This document shows positions 1-12,800 of a stretch of DNA of 64,000 bases, piece by piece (the stretch's first letter is position 1; the number at the start of each line of letters is the position of its first letter). The notes beneath the pieces are model-generated. The model was not told the origin of the DNA, made no database searches, and saw only the letters and a program-made list of their open reading frames with translations. Both the position numbers and the translations under genes were made by a program. Source of the DNA: Euphorbia lathyris (taxonomy: Eukaryota; Streptophyta; Magnoliopsida; Malpighiales; Euphorbiaceae). The stretch covers positions 50,366,501 through 50,430,500 of the forward strand of contig NC_088919.1 of the NCBI RefSeq assembly GCF_963576675.1. The letters are read 5' to 3'.

Positions 1-592
1 GTTAGACATCCTTTGTTTGTCTTTTATAGCTGAAAAATCAATCTTTTCAATCGTAACAGTCAATTTCATTGAATTTTCAGTTTCAAATTTATTTACCTTA
101 TAACCGATTAAATTTAATTTCATTGAATTTTCAAAATTGATTAAATATAGTCAAATATACATCTTACCATTTTTAAGAAAAATGCATTCCAAAATTTATT
201 ACATTATAACTGTCCAAATTTTTCAGTTTTAAAATTGTATTCCATTCTAACCTATTAAAATTCAATTAATTGTTTTATAATGGTTAAAATACATTAATAG
301 CTTCTGAACTTATCTCAAAATATTGATTGGCCCCCTAAACTTATAAAATGTTTTGTTAACTCCCTCAACTTGCTTAAATTAACCTATTGGCCACCTAGAT
401 TTGTTTAAAATGAAATATTTGTCTTCTAAACTCGCCTATAGTGATTCATTAGCCTATGAACTTGTTTAAAGTGATATTCATTTCAATTTGTTTAAATCTA
501 TAAAAATAAAGTCAAAACTTAAAAAATAAACGTCTGATTCGTAATTCTATATCTTTAAAACAAATTAACTTTCTATTTTTTACACCTTTATG
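1..592. repeat. Duplicated non-coding block, copy A
   Basis: Nearly the same sequence recurs at 47404-47950, beginning GTTAGACATCCTTTGTTT in both places. Copy A has an extra stretch of about 60 bp near position 80-140, bounded by a repeated ATTTCATTGAATTTTC. Similarity stops near 592, where copy A runs into unrelated sequence. It resumes at about 6850 and again at about 16490 against 48380-48530, so the original block was opened by later insertions. No coding potential is visible. Confidence 0.85.
290..592. repeat. Foldback MITE, left arm only
   Basis: This arm is built of repeated short modules of the type 'cccctaaacttataaa', spaced 30-40 bp apart. It matches the left arm of the complete foldback copies at 19268-19708 and 47637-48078. 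The right arm is missing here because the sequence diverges after about 592. Confidence 0.6.
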
Positions 593-928
593 AACAAATG
601 AAAAGACAAACCTTTGGGCAATATGTTCAATATCCTCTTTCTGAACGACTTTAAGATGATCGAACCCAACCATATAGTTGTGTAAATCAGCAGACACAAC
701 ATCGGCAATACACTAATTCGTGGGAAAGACCATGGAACCACCTGCAGCACCTATATCAGCAACCCACCCAAAGCCAAATCAATCCATAAACTAATATCAG
801 AAAATTGAGATGTAAGATTAAGAGCCATAGTTCAAATAGCTTCAACAATACAATTGAAAGATGATTGTAAACCTTTAAAATGGAGACGATTCACTCTTGC
901 TCTTCTACTTCTTCAAAATGCGTTCTCC
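593..928. other. Unassigned block, possible gene fragment
   Basis: This stretch, contiguous before element 1 inserted with 6619-6850, is less AT-rich than its surroundings and replaces the sequence found in the paralogous block near 47950-48380. On the minus strand it has a 61-codon ORF (512-697) and short open stretches, but I recognise no family. A captured gene fragment is possible and unproven. Confidence 0.3.
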
Positions 929-933
929 ATCGG

Positions 934-2737
934 TGTCACACCCGATCCAAATCGGCTTCAGATATGAACGAAAAATAGGTTAACGGGCATTCGTAAGACA
1001 AAAAGGCGAATCGATTTTCTAATAGATAAAAATTTATTTAACCTAAAGTTTTATTTATTATTTGGCTTGGACTCGATAATTCTATCGAGCTTCCTACGTA
1101 TCCCGAATTTCTTTTAATCTTTAAACCAGGAATCAAAGCCACGTAGTTCTGATAAGTAGTTCTCTTAACTTATTAACTCATTTTAACTTATTGACACGTT
1201 GATTGATTCGCTAATAACTTAATTGTATATTTCACTTTATTACTATATAATTTAATATATATGAATCACTTTATCAAAACGAATCGAATAATGTTTTATC
1301 AAAACGAATCGAATTGAACAACGTTTTATCAAAACGAATCAAATCGAATAATGTTTCATCAAACGCAATCAAATCGAACAACGTTTCATCAAACCGATGC
1401 TTTATCAAACCAAATTCGTAATCAAATAAACGTAAAATTATATTTCAAATCATCAAGCCTTTTCAAAACGTAATACTAAATTTGCGTGTGTGTCCATCCT
1501 CGAATTCCACCCGTGTAGCATATCATAACATCAATCATATCAATAATCGAGATATCTCATTCATATCTCGCCCTACCTACCGTTAGGACTACCAGCCGTG
1601 CACTCTGGCCATACCGCCCTTAGGTATGGTCTTACAATTCTTACAACTCCTACCCCGGGCAATCCTAGATGGACAAAACCATTTTATCTTTCAAAATATC
1701 ACAACATAAAAATCATATTTGATTTCAATTCAAATCTCATAAATAATAATAATAACCGTAGTAGCTTCCTCAATCCAAAAATAATTCGCATCAAATAGTC
1801 GAATTCATTTTCTCGACTCAATTTTCAAATAAATACCACAAGCATAAAATTATACTTCAAATTAATCATTTTATAATTAAAATCAAAAGTAAATACTTTA
1901 AAGAATCTATTTCCATAAAAAATCATAAGTTTGACAATTTCATCAAATTAAACTCACTCAAATATTATAGAAATAGACTTAAATAAAATTTATACCAAAT
2001 ACTTTATCGGACTATTTTCATACATTTTTATCGGACTATTTTCATACATTTTTATCGGACTATTTTTATTTGCCATTATCACCGGAATAGTTCATGTAAT
2101 ACTGATCAGTTGGACTCGTGACACTGTACTATTTTTATGTTCCAAACTCTTATACTCATTTTATATTCGATACCGTCTCTACTTGGTAAATATCAGCATT
2201 GGTCCTTGTATTTATTAATTTTAACTTTTGCTTAAAATATTTTATTCATAAGATTTAAAATAATCGAAATATTCTTATTAGATTATTTTCGGTCACTGAA
2301 ATATTAATTTTGAACCGACGTAGTTAATTTGGACCAATTATACCTTTAAACTCGTAACACGGCTAAAGGTCTTAATACGGAATTTTACTTCGATAAATCT
2401 AAAGGATAACTAGTCTAAAATTTATATTTTTATATTTTATTAGTAACCTATAGGCTTGATAAATTACTAATCACAACCCTATTAAAATTTAACGCAACTA
2501 CCGAAACCAAACTTACACAAAATCATACCGATAACATTTTAAAAATAATTTGAATCTAAAATACAGTTACCGAAATATTGTCGCCGAAATACTGTTTTTG
2601 GTCGCCGAAATGCCGTTTCTAGTCACCGAGAGGTCGTTGGCATCTAAATATCACCGACATCAAAAGAATTGTAAAATTAAAATGATAACCCTATTAATTG
2701 AAAATCCATTTAATAGAACCATTTTATTATAGATAAA

Positions 2738-2797
<60 letters not shown>

Positions 2798-3814
2798 CAT
2801 ATAGAAATACTAAAACATTTTCTTCTTTATTTTCTTCACGAAACTCCAAGTTGAATTGGCCCATTGAAGAATAAAAATGAATTTTTGCTAAAGGGAAAAT
2901 GATTGAATAACCAAAATTTTAAAAACTAATTTTTTTCTTTTTGATATGTCAAGTAGCACCTCAAACATAGACTTTTCTAAAGCTTTTTCTTTTTCATTTA
3001 AAAGAAACATTTTTTTTTTCAAACAAACCTCTCATTTCTCCTATACTTATAATAAAGAAGAAATTACATCAAAAATCATGTTTGAATTTTAATTTATATT
3101 TATGTAATTTCTATATTTGTGTTTTATCATTTCTTATTTTTATTTTTAATTTTGTCAAAATTCAGTTATTTTCTTCATTATTCAAAAACCATAATTTTGA
3201 AAAAAAAAGAAAGTGGTATACGGATGTAGTAAAAAAAATTGAAAAATATGACAAAATAATAAATTATTCTTTGAGTACGAGGAAATTATAAATATATACT
3301 TGATTCATGACTTTTGTCTAATTCACTCTATAATAAAATAGTTACATAAGTCATATGTAATGTTTTTCTTTTATTTGAAAATGGACACATGGATTATGAA
3401 TTGTTGAGATATGGACACATGGCTTTTAAATATTTAAAATGGTGACATGTATATAGGACATGTGTCTTATCACATGTTACTCATAATTTTTTTTAATTAA
3501 TTTATAATTAGATTATAATTAATATTATGGTTATATTAATTGTGTTTTTTAATTGTCCACATGTTACTTACTATCACATCTTTAAATTATTTATAATAAA
3601 ATAAATTCTAAATTCTAAATTCGTATATATATAATTTGAAAATTGGTAAAATATCAATTTTGATCCTTTTAATTTATAACATTTTATAAAACTTTACCCA
3701 AAACTTTTAATGTACACCTAAAAACATTAAATTAGAACACAATAGTATACTTAAATTTTATAATTAACTAACACTATCTATTTCGAAAATAAAAATTAAG
3801 ACACGGATGTTACA
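934..3814 (-). repeat. Element 1, 3' LTR
   Basis: This 2881-bp LTR has TG...CA ends. It contains imperfect short tandem repeats near 1270-1400 ('atcaaaacgaatcgaa' modules) and an (AT)n tract at 2741-2793. It keeps 281 bp (about 3048-3328) that the other LTR lacks. Confidence 0.93.
2741..2793. repeat. (AT)n microsatellite, about 26 units
   Basis: A pure AT dinucleotide run inside the element 1 3' LTR. The partner LTR has only about ten units at the same place (5842-5863), so the tract expanded or shrank after insertion. Confidence 0.95.
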
Positions 3815-3832
3815 ATTCTACCAACCTTAAAG
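3815..3832 (-). promoter_or_regulatory. Polypurine tract of element 1
   Basis: Read on the minus strand, CTTTAAGGTTGGTAGAAT lies directly against the 3' LTR. Its position matches that of the purine tract that primes plus-strand DNA synthesis. Two pyrimidine pairs interrupt the purine run, so it may be weakened. Confidence 0.75.
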
Positions 3833-4011
3833 AATTTCGTCCTCGAAATTCATATCGATTTTTACTTAGGACAATTAATCGTTACAATTACTTAATTACG
3901 ATTTTTTTCTTCCTAACCCACTATCGAGCTATATAATGTTCAGACTTCTATCCCAAAATTCACATTCTTAAATCACAATCCACCACTCTAGGTCCGAAGA
4001 AAATAACCAAG
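3833..4011 (-). other. Element 1 interior, non-coding
   Basis: About 180 bp of AT-rich sequence between polypurine tract and primer site. The part next to the polypurine tract keeps the conserved CGAGGACGAAATT context. There is no ORF above background and no trace of gag or pol. Confidence 0.8.
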
Positions 4012-4023
4012 GCTCTGATACCA
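4012..4023 (-). promoter_or_regulatory. Primer-binding site of element 1 (initiator Met-tRNA)
   Basis: On the minus strand this reads TGGTATCAGAGC, the canonical 12-base complement to the 3' end of plant initiator methionine tRNA. It lies three bases inside the 5' LTR. Confidence 0.9.
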
Positions 4024-4026
4024 AAA

Positions 4027-6613
4027 TGTCACACCCGACCCAAATCGGCTTCGGGTATGAACGAAAAATAGGTTAACGGGCATTCGTAAGACAAAAAGGC
4101 GAATCGATTTTCTAATAGATAAAAATTTATTTAAACTACCTAAAGTTTAATTATTATTTGGCTTGGACTAGATAATTCTATCGAGCTTCCTACGTATCCC
4201 GAACTTCTTTTAATCTTTAAACCAGGAATCAAAGCCACGTAGTTCTACCTATTTTAGGTAGTTCTCTTAACTTATTAACTCATTTTAACTTATTGACACG
4301 TTGATTGATTCGCTAATAACTTAATTATATATTTCACTTTATTACTATATAATTTAATATATATAAATCACTTTATCAAAACGAATCAAATCGAATAACG
4401 TTTTATCAAAACGAATCGAATACCGTTTTATCAAAACGAATCAAATCGAATAATGTTTCATCAAACGCAATCAAATCGAACAACGTTTCATCAAACCGAC
4501 GCTTTATCAAACCAAATTCGTAATCAAATAGACGTAAAATTATATTTCAAATCATCAAGCCTTTTCAAAACGTAATACTAAATTTGCGTGTGTCCATCCT
4601 CGAATTCCACCCGTGTAGCTTATCATAACATCAATCATATCAATAATCGAGATATCTCATTAATATCTCGCCTTGCCTAACGTTAGGACTACCAGCCGTG
4701 CACTCTGGCCATACCGCCCTTAGGTATGGTCTTACAATTCTTACAACTCCTACCCCGGACAATCCTAGATGGACAAAACCATTTTATCTTTCAAAATATC
4801 ACAACATAAAAATCATATTTGATTTCAATTCAAATCTCATAAATAATAATAATAACCGTAGTAGCTTCCTCAGTCCAAAAATAATTCGCATCAAATAGTC
4901 GAATTCATTTTCTCGACTCAATTTTCAAATAAATACCACAAGCATAAAATTATACATCAAATTAATCATTTTATAATTAAAATCAAAAGTAAATACTTTA
5001 AAGAATCTATTTCCATAAAAAAAATCATAAGTTTGACAATTTCATCAAATTAAACTCACTCAAATATTATAGAAATAGACTTAAATAAAATTTATACCAA
5101 ATACTTTATCGGACTATTTTCATACATTTTTATTGGACTATTTTCATACATTTTTATCGGACTATCTTTATTTGCCATTATCACCGGAATAGTTCATGTA
5201 ATACTGATTAGTTGGACTCGTGACACTGTACTATTTTTATGTTCCAAACTCTTATACTAATTTTATATTCGATACCGTCTCTACTTGGTAAATATCAGCA
5301 TTGGTCCTTGTATTTATTAATTTTAACTTTTGCTTAAAATATTTTATTCATAAGATTTAAAATAATCGAAATATTCTTATTAGATTATTTTCGGTCACTG
5401 AGATATTAATTTTGAACCAACGTAGTTAATTTGGACCAATTATACCTTTAAACTCGTAACACGGCTAAAGGTCTTAATACGGAATTTTACTTCGATAAAT
5501 CTAAAGGACAACTAGTCTAAAATTTATATTTTTATATTTTATTAGTAACCTATAGGCTTGATAAATTACTAATCACAACTCTATTAAAATTTAACGCAAC
5601 TACCGAAACCAAACTTACACAAAATCATACCGATAACATTTTAAAAATAATTTGAATCTAAAACACAGTTACCGAAATATTGTCACCGAAATACTGTTTT
5701 TGGTCGCCGAAATACCGTTTCTAGTCACCGAGAGGTCGTTGGCATCTAAATATCACCGACATCAAAAGAATTGTAAAATTAAAATGATAACCCTATTAAT
5801 TGAAAATCCATTTAATAAAACCATTTTATTATAGATAAATTCATATATATATATATATATATATTTATATTTAGAAAATCATATAGAAATACTAAAAAAT
5901 TTTCTTCTTTATTTCTTCACGAAACTCCAAGTTGAATTGGCCCATTGAAGAATAAAAATGAATTTTTGCTAAAGGAAAAATGATTGAATAACCAAAATTT
6001 TAAAAACTAATTTTTTTCTTTTTGATATGTCAAGTAGCACCTCAAATATAGACTTTTCTAAAGCTTTTTCTTTTTCATTTAAAAGAAACATTTTTTTTTC
6101 AAACAAACCTCTCATTTCTCCTATACTTATAATAAAATAGTTACATAAGTCATATGTAATGTTTTTCTTTTATTTGAAAATGGACACATGGATTATGAAT
6201 TGTTGAGATATGGACACGTGGCTTTTAAATATTTAAAATTGTGACATGTATATAGGACATGTGTCTTATCACATGTTACTCATAATTTTTTTTAATTAAT
6301 TTATAATTAGATTATAATTAATATTATGGTTATATTAATTGTGTGTTTTAATTGTCCACATGTTACTTACTATCACATCTTTAAATTATTTATAATAAAA
6401 TAAATTCTAAATTCTAAATTCGTATATATATAATTTGGGAATTGGTAAAATATCAATTTTGATCCTTTTAATTTATAACATTTTATAAAACTTTACCCAA
6501 AACTTTTAATGTACACCTAAAAACATTAAATTAGAACACAATAGTATACTTAAATTTTATAATTAACTAACACTATCTATTTCGAAAATAAAAATTTAGA
6601 CACGGATGTTACA
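4027..6613 (-). repeat. Element 1, 5' LTR
   Basis: A 2587-bp LTR colinear with 934-3814. Beyond scattered substitutions it differs by a shorter AT tract and by lacking 281 bp. The deletion junction lies at the single TATAATAAA near 6128, a sequence present twice in the other LTR (3048-3056 and 3329-3337), bounding the missing piece. Confidence 0.93.
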
Positions 6614-6618
6614 ATCGG

Positions 6619-6918
6619 TCCTAATCCCGCTCTTCTTTAGCCTTATATTACATCTCATCCCTCTTCCCAATCCGAGTAGCTCCGTCTTTTCACCTTGGTT
6701 CGAAACATTTGGATCGATCGTCGATGAACTCATTCCACATAGAGATGGAAAGTCAGAGTTGAGGGTGCGTACAAAGGAGAGCCAGGAGAATATTAGGGCT
6801 GTAAAATGAAATTATTAGGGGGAAAGCATTTTTGTTTTCGGGAAAGATCCCGCTTTTTTTTCCAATTAATAATATATAGTAGCATAAAACTGTAATTTTT
6901 TTTTTGTACGCACAAAAG
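6619..6918. other. Unassigned sequence between element 1 and the LINE
   Basis: Before element 1 inserted this was contiguous with 593-933. From about 6850 (TTTTTTTTCCAATTAATAAT) it matches 48386 onward in the second copy of the block. The first 230 bp have moderate GC and no recognisable product. Confidence 0.5.
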
Positions 6919-7084
6919 TAGGGGTTACATCTATTGAGAATAAAATGAGAGAAAACCGACTAAGGTGGTTTGGCCATGTGAGACGTAGAGCGCTTGATGC
7001 GCCGGTTAGGAGAACCGAAGAGTGGCAAAGGGATGTAGTGGTGAGGGGTAGGGGAAGACCTAAGCAAACTTGGAGGAGGGTGAT
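6919..7084 (+). pseudogene. RTE-type LINE 3' end, part 1
   Basis: The plus strand encodes the C-terminal tail of a plant RTE-clade LINE reverse transcriptase. Visible motifs are RENRLRWFGHVRRR and RGRGRPKQTWRR. The fragment is 5'-truncated, with the endonuclease and RT core missing. The reading frame is cut at GTGAT by element 2 and resumes in frame at 16301. The family call rests on the 'RWFGHV' and 'GRPKQTW' motifs that close RTE ORFs in plants. Confidence 0.85.
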
Positions 7085-8906
7085 TGTCAAACCCGACCTA
7101 AAATAAGATCAGATAAGACGGTGAGACATTACTACTGACTTATTATATAAACCAATAGCAGTATCTCTCAAATAAGGAGAAAAATCAAATCAAAAACGAA
7201 ATTCTAGTTTAAAGCTAAAATGAACAACATATTTCGTTTCCAGCTTAACTTTTTCATACGGAGTCCGATTAAGGCGATTCAAAAACCCCTGGAAACATAA
7301 GACAAAAATAAAGAACTTTCATTTAGGACTCCAAGACAGATTCGGCCTATATCTGGTCGAAAAATTCATCACAAGATTCAGGTATGAATCTGATTTTTCC
7401 GCATCACCTATATAGACAATTCTTTATTATATCTATATATATACCGGTAGATAATACAAACCAAACAAAAGGACACTGCCAAAAACAAGTTCGTCAAGTG
7501 TCCGTATACTATCCACATATATGTACATGAACAAATGGATGCAATACCCTAGAGACGACTTGCACCTCGTAGCTGTAACCGAACCACGCCCTAGGATCGA
7601 GTACCCCTCTCGGTACCTTGCACTTCCTCGCCTAAAACAAAACAATAAAAACATTTGGGAAACATGAGATAAAAATCTCAATAAGAAACTATCAGCTATA
7701 AAAATCAACTTTACTTAATATAACTACATATATATACGTTTATAAAGGATTTATCAAAACCTTGTAAAATATACTCAATCAAGGTATTAAACCAAAAACC
7801 AAGAATATATAATCTTGTATCCATTCTTGAGTTCATCCCCTTATAATTCAAATCACAATTCACAACATATACGAGACGTCTCTTAACATTGCCTATCCCA
7901 TATGGTCTTACCCAACACTTCTCTGCCATACCCAATAGGTCTTCAGACTGTGTACACAGGCCATATTTCTCACTAAATATGGTCTTTGAAAATTAAATCC
8001 ACCATACCGGACTACTCTCAATGGATACCAAACATTTAATTCCATATATAGATATAGATTGAAACCAAAAATATATATGTATATATGTATATACTTCACT
8101 TGATCATAATCAAGCTCACACGTGTTCATTTCTCCAAAATATCAATCCTTAATCAAATAAAATTCCAAAATTAATCAACCAACGAAACCTCAAATCAATA
8201 TAACCCAATAAAATCTGTAATTCACATATAAACATAGTCAATAGTTCATTTGAACTATAATTTCACAATAAAAAGCAAGATCGTGTAAAACCTCAATTTT
8301 AGAAAATTCCGGCATAACCCTAAAATATCAATTTCTCGAAATTCTTTGATTATATATATATCTATATACATAAAACTCAAAATATAGGTGATAGTTACTT
8401 ACCTTGACTGCTAATTGAAGAAACAACTCATTCAATTCGCCTCTAAATCCTGTCTAAGACGTTTTCCCTCCAAACGCTTCCGAAACTCAAAAACTCTTCG
8501 GTTAGGATTTAGATCTATGTCTAAGGATGCTATAGTTTAAATTTCAAGTGATTTGGACGGTCTAATCTCCGTAAATCAAAGAAACGGTGGAGAAACGATC
8601 GAAGAACGGTTTGATAACAAATTGACAGATAAAAGAAGAAGATAAAGAAAAAGAAAAGTGGTACGCGACACCTCCTGGAGAAGGTTTGGGATATATATCC
8701 CAAACCTGGTAAATATCCAGTTAGATCCTCAATCTTTATATAATCCTTTAAAAATTACCCAAAACTTTTAATTTACACCTAAACCCATCGAATTAACTCC
8801 AAATTTTTCCTATACCACCAAATAAAAAAAATCACATACCCAATAACTATAATAGATATATTAATATCTAGATATAAATTCTAGAAATGTAGACACGGAC
8901 GTGACA
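7085..8906 (-). repeat. Element 2, 3' LTR
   Basis: A 1822-bp LTR, TGTCAAACCC...GGACGTGACA on the plus strand. It carries the same TATA signal (8734-8742) and 24-bp palindrome (8683-8706) as the 5' LTR. Segment 7562-7843 is the source of the inverted insert in pol. Confidence 0.95.
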
Positions 8907-8924
8907 ATTCTCCCCACCTTAAGA
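8907..8924 (-). promoter_or_regulatory. Polypurine tract of element 2
   Basis: Read on the minus strand, TTAAGGTGGGGAGAAT abuts the 3' LTR and follows the conserved GCGGACGAAATTTC context. This is the expected site for plus-strand priming. Confidence 0.85.
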
Positions 8925-8954
8925 AATTTCGTCCGCGAAATTGGACTTACCCGT

Positions 8955-9547
8955 CTAAGTGAATAAATGGGGATATTGTTGTCTCATATCCTCCTCTCTT
9001 TCCCAGGTTGCTTCCTCACGAGAGTGTCTATGCCACATGACTTTAACAAGTGGTATGGTTTTGTTCCTGAGGACTTTCTGTTCTCTAGCTAGAATAGCTA
9101 CTGGTTCCTCTTTATAGGACAAGTCTTCAGACAATTCAATTGGCTGCTCTTGAATGATGTGATTCGGATCACTCCTATACCTCCGTAGCATTGAAACATG
9201 GAATACATCATGTATATTAGAGAGATTCTGAGGCAATTGTAATCGATATGCAACTGGCCCAACTCGTTCCACAACTTCATATGGACCAATGAATCTAGGA
9301 CTCAACTTCCCTTTCTTGCCAAACCGAAGTAAACCCTTCCACGGTGATACTTTCAGAAATACTCTATCTCCCACATCATATTCAATTGGTCTCCGTTTCA
9401 GATCTGCATAACTCTTTTGTCTATCTTGTGCTTCTTTTAACCTTTGTTGTATGATTTGCACCTTTTCTGTTGTCAACTGCACTATCTCAGGCCCTAATAA
9501 CTGTCTCTCGCCTACTTCAGACCAACATAATGGAGTTCTACATCTTC
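8955..9547 (-). CDS. Element 2 pol C-terminus: integrase tail and chromodomain
   Basis: This is the downstream part of element 2 pol, separated from the main ORF by the 282-bp insert. It is open from the junction at 9547 to the stop at 8955. The first residues continue the integrase domain (RCRTPLCWSEVGER). Next comes the GPY/F-like integrase tail (GPYEVVERVGPVAYRLQLP, then HDVFHVSMLRRY). It ends in a chromodomain, in which VMWHRHSREEATWERE is the recognisable core. Chromodomains on chromovirus integrases are known to steer integration to particular chromatin. No start codon belongs here; in the parent element this is simply the end of the gag-pol frame. Confidence 0.92.
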
Positions 9548-9829
9548 TAAGGGGATGAACTCAAGAATGGATACAAGATTATATATTCTTGGTTTTTGGT
9601 TTAATACCTTGATTGAGTATATTTTACAAGGTTTTGATAAATCCTTTATAAACGTATATATATGTAGTTATATTAAGTAAAGTTGATTTTTATAGCTGAT
9701 AGTTTCTTATTGAGATTTTTATCTCATGTTTCCCAAATGTTTTTATTGTTTTGTTTTAGGCGAGGAAGTGCAAGGTACCGAGAGGGGTACTCGATCCTAG
9801 GGCGTGGTTCGGTTACAGCTACGAGGTGC
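9548..9829 (+). repeat. Inverted 282-bp copy of element 2 LTR inside pol
   Basis: The plus strand here matches the reverse complement of LTR positions 7562-7843 over 282 bp, from TAAGGGGATGAACTC to GCTACGAGGTGC. When it is ignored, the pol codons on both sides join without gain or loss and in frame at a glycine-arginine junction (GGA/AGA). The insert is a multiple of three but brings a TAG stop at 9819-9821. Confidence 0.92.
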
Positions 9830-12800
9830 TTCCATATAAGGCTTCATAAGGTGCCATATCAATACTAGATTGATAACTGTTATTATATGCAAACTCCATT
9901 AAAGGCAAATGTACATCCCAACTACTTTGAAAATTCAAAATGCTAGCTCTCAACATATCTTCCAAAGTTTGAATGGTACGTTCACTTTGACCGTCAGTCT
10001 GTGGATGGAAAGCTGTACTGAAATTCAATCTCGTGCCTAATGCATCTTGAAAACTAGGCCAAAACCTTGATGTAAAGCGAGGATCCCTGTCAGAAACAAT
10101 AGAAACCGGTACACCATGAAGTCTAACAATCTCCTTGATATACAACTGTGCCAGCTTCTCTAAAGAAAAAGTCACTTTCACCGGAAGAAAGTGGGATGAT
10201 TTTGTTAATCTATCCACAATTACCCATATAGAATCATTACCATGTTGTGTACGAGGTAATCCACTGACAAAATCCATTGTAATATGTTCCCACTTCCATT
10301 CAGGAATAGGAAGTGGTTGTAAAGTACCAGCAGGTCGTTGATGTTCTGCTTTGACTTGTTGGCAACTTAAACATCTACCCACATATTCAGCTATCTCCCT
10401 TTTCATTCCTTTCCACCAGAAATGCTCTCGAAGATTTCTGTACATTTTAGTACTCCCAGGGTGCATTGCATATGACGAATCATGAGCTTCTTCTAATATC
10501 TCCTTCTTGATATCATTAACATTCGGAACACACATTCTGTCTCCAAACATTAACATGCCATCTCCTGTTACCTTATATTCAATCTTCTTCCCCTCGCTAA
10601 TGTCTTTTCTGATTTGTTCTAAAAATTCATCTTGATTTTGAGCTTCTTTAATTCTGTCTCGAAGAATCGGTCTCACCTTCAGCATTGCACATAATACTGC
10701 CTCATCTCCACAAACCAGTTCAACATTCAAAGCTCTCATATCAAGCAATAAAGACATTCTCACTGATTGTGTATAACTCAAACTTCCAACGTTCTTGCGA
10801 CTCAAAGCATCAGCTACAACATTAGCTTTACCAGGATGATATTCAATAGTCAGGTCATAGTCTTTCAATAACTCAATCCATCTCCTTTGCCTCAAATTCA
10901 ATTCCTTCTGTGTCATTATATATTTCAGACTTTTATGATCAGTGAATATTAGACACTTTTCACCATAAAGATAATGTCTCCAAATCTTTAACGCAAACAC
11001 CACGGCAGCTAATTCAAGATCATGTGTCGGGTAATTCAATTCGTGTGGCCTTAATTGTCGTGACGCATAAGCAATAACTTTATCATTCTGCATCAATACA
11101 ATCCCGAGACCTTGCCCTGATGCATCACTGTACACTGTATAACCTTCACCCACTATAGGTAGTGCTAACACAGGAGCACTGATAAGTCTGGACTTTAATA
11201 TATCAAAACTTTCTTGACATTCAAGTGACCATTCAAATTTAACACCCTTCCGCAGTAATCGTGTCATCGGACAAGCTATAAGTGAGAATCCTTTCACAAA
11301 TCTTCTGTAATAACCCGCTAAACCCAGGAAACTACGTACTTCATGTACATTCGATGGTGCTTCCCAATTAGCTACAGCTTCAACTTTCCTAGGATCAACT
11401 AAAATTCCCCTAGCTGATACCACATGACCTAAGAACATCATTTCATCAAGCCAAAACTCACATTTGTTAAATTTTGCATATAATTGTTTCTCCCTTAGAA
11501 TCTGCAAAACTGTTCTCAAATGCTTACTGTGATTTTCCTTATCCTTAGAATACACAAGAATATCGTCAATAAACACAATCACAAATGTATCTAAGTAAGG
11601 TTTAAAAATCCTATTCATAAGGTCCATAAAAGCAGCAGGTGCATTAGTTAATCCAAATGGCATAACCAAGAATTCATAATGCCCGTATCGAGTTCTAAAA
11701 GCTGTTTTCTGAACATCCTCTTCCCTGACCTTCAATTGATGATATCCAGTTCTCAAGTCAATTTTCGAAAACATGGTTGCTCCTTGCAATTGATCAAACA
11801 AATCGTCAATTCTAGGTAATGGATACTTGTTACGAATAGTAACCTTGTTCAGTTGACGATAATCAATGCATAACCGCATTGTACCATCCTTCTTTTTTAC
11901 AAACAAAACTGGAGCTCCCCATGGTGATACACTAGGTCGAATATATCCCTTATCTAATAACTCCTGCAACTGCACTTTCAATTCCTTCATTTCTGCCGGT
12001 GCCATTCTATATGGTGCAAGTGATATAGGAGCAGTACCAGGCTGCAAATCAACTGCAAACTCTACTTCTCTTACTGGTGGTAACCCTGGTATTTCATCCG
12101 GAAAGACATCTGGATACTCATTCACAATTGGCACATCTTCCAATTTAGGAGCTTCTTTATTACTATCTACCACATATGCCAAGAAAGCGGCACATCCCTT
12201 CCTTAGCATTTTCATAGCTGTCATAACTGTGACTATACTTCTACGTACACCTCTCTCACCATGAAACACATATCCCTCTCCACTAGCTAATACTAGATTA
12301 ACTTTCTTTTTAGAACAATCTACCATTGCTTGATACTTAGATAATGAATCCATGCCTAAGATGACATCAAATGTTTGCACCAGCAAAGGTATCAAATTCA
12401 CATCTATAAAAGACTCTCCTAACTTCACTTCACAATTAGGATACACATGTGTACATACTAAAGATTCTCCCATAGGCATGCTAACAGTTAAACGTTCTGG
12501 CATAAGTTTTGACTCCCAAATTATATCAGACATAAATAATGGAGACACAAAAGAATGTGTAGCACCAGGATCAATAAGCAGATAAGCATCTTTTCCAAAT
12601 AAAGAAATCGTACCAGTGATAACTTCTGCAGATGCAACAGCTTCTTGTGGAGTCATAGCAAAAGCTCGAGGTTGAGTTGCAGCTCTATCTGACTGATTAC
12701 CCTGATTCCTAGCTCCTTGAGAAGTATTACCAGCTCCTCTTCCCATGTTATTACCTCTACCATTACCCTGATTATTTCCTCTCCCAAACAAATTACCTCT

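Larger units (their letters stand above)
934..6613 (-). mobile_element. Element 1: LTR-only gypsy-type retrotransposon
   Basis: Two long direct repeats, 934-3814 and 4027-6613, both read TGTCACACCCGA...GGATGTTACA on the plus strand. They are flanked by a perfect 5-bp target duplication, ATCGG, at 929-933 and 6614-6618. The primer-binding site lies at the right inner edge and the polypurine tract at the left inner edge, so the element is on the minus strand. The interior is only 212 bp and has no gag or pol. The AAATTTCGAGGACGAAAT signature beside the polypurine tract, in reverse complement, resembles that of Tekay-type chromoviruses. This copy cannot move by itself. Whether it moved in this form or lost its interior afterwards cannot be told from one copy. 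Confidence 0.93.

Noticed and set aside
1598..1798. 66-codon ORF (MHSGHTALRYGLT...) conserved in both element 1 LTRs and, in part, in the solo LTR
   Set aside because: It is antisense to the element, its conservation follows from LTR identity, and the solo LTR version has diverged in frame. No sign of selection on protein.
7433..8129. Three minus-strand ORFs of 73-91 codons in the element 2 LTR, repeated in part at 14855-15273
   Set aside because: They lie in LTR sequence, overlap each other and show no domain.
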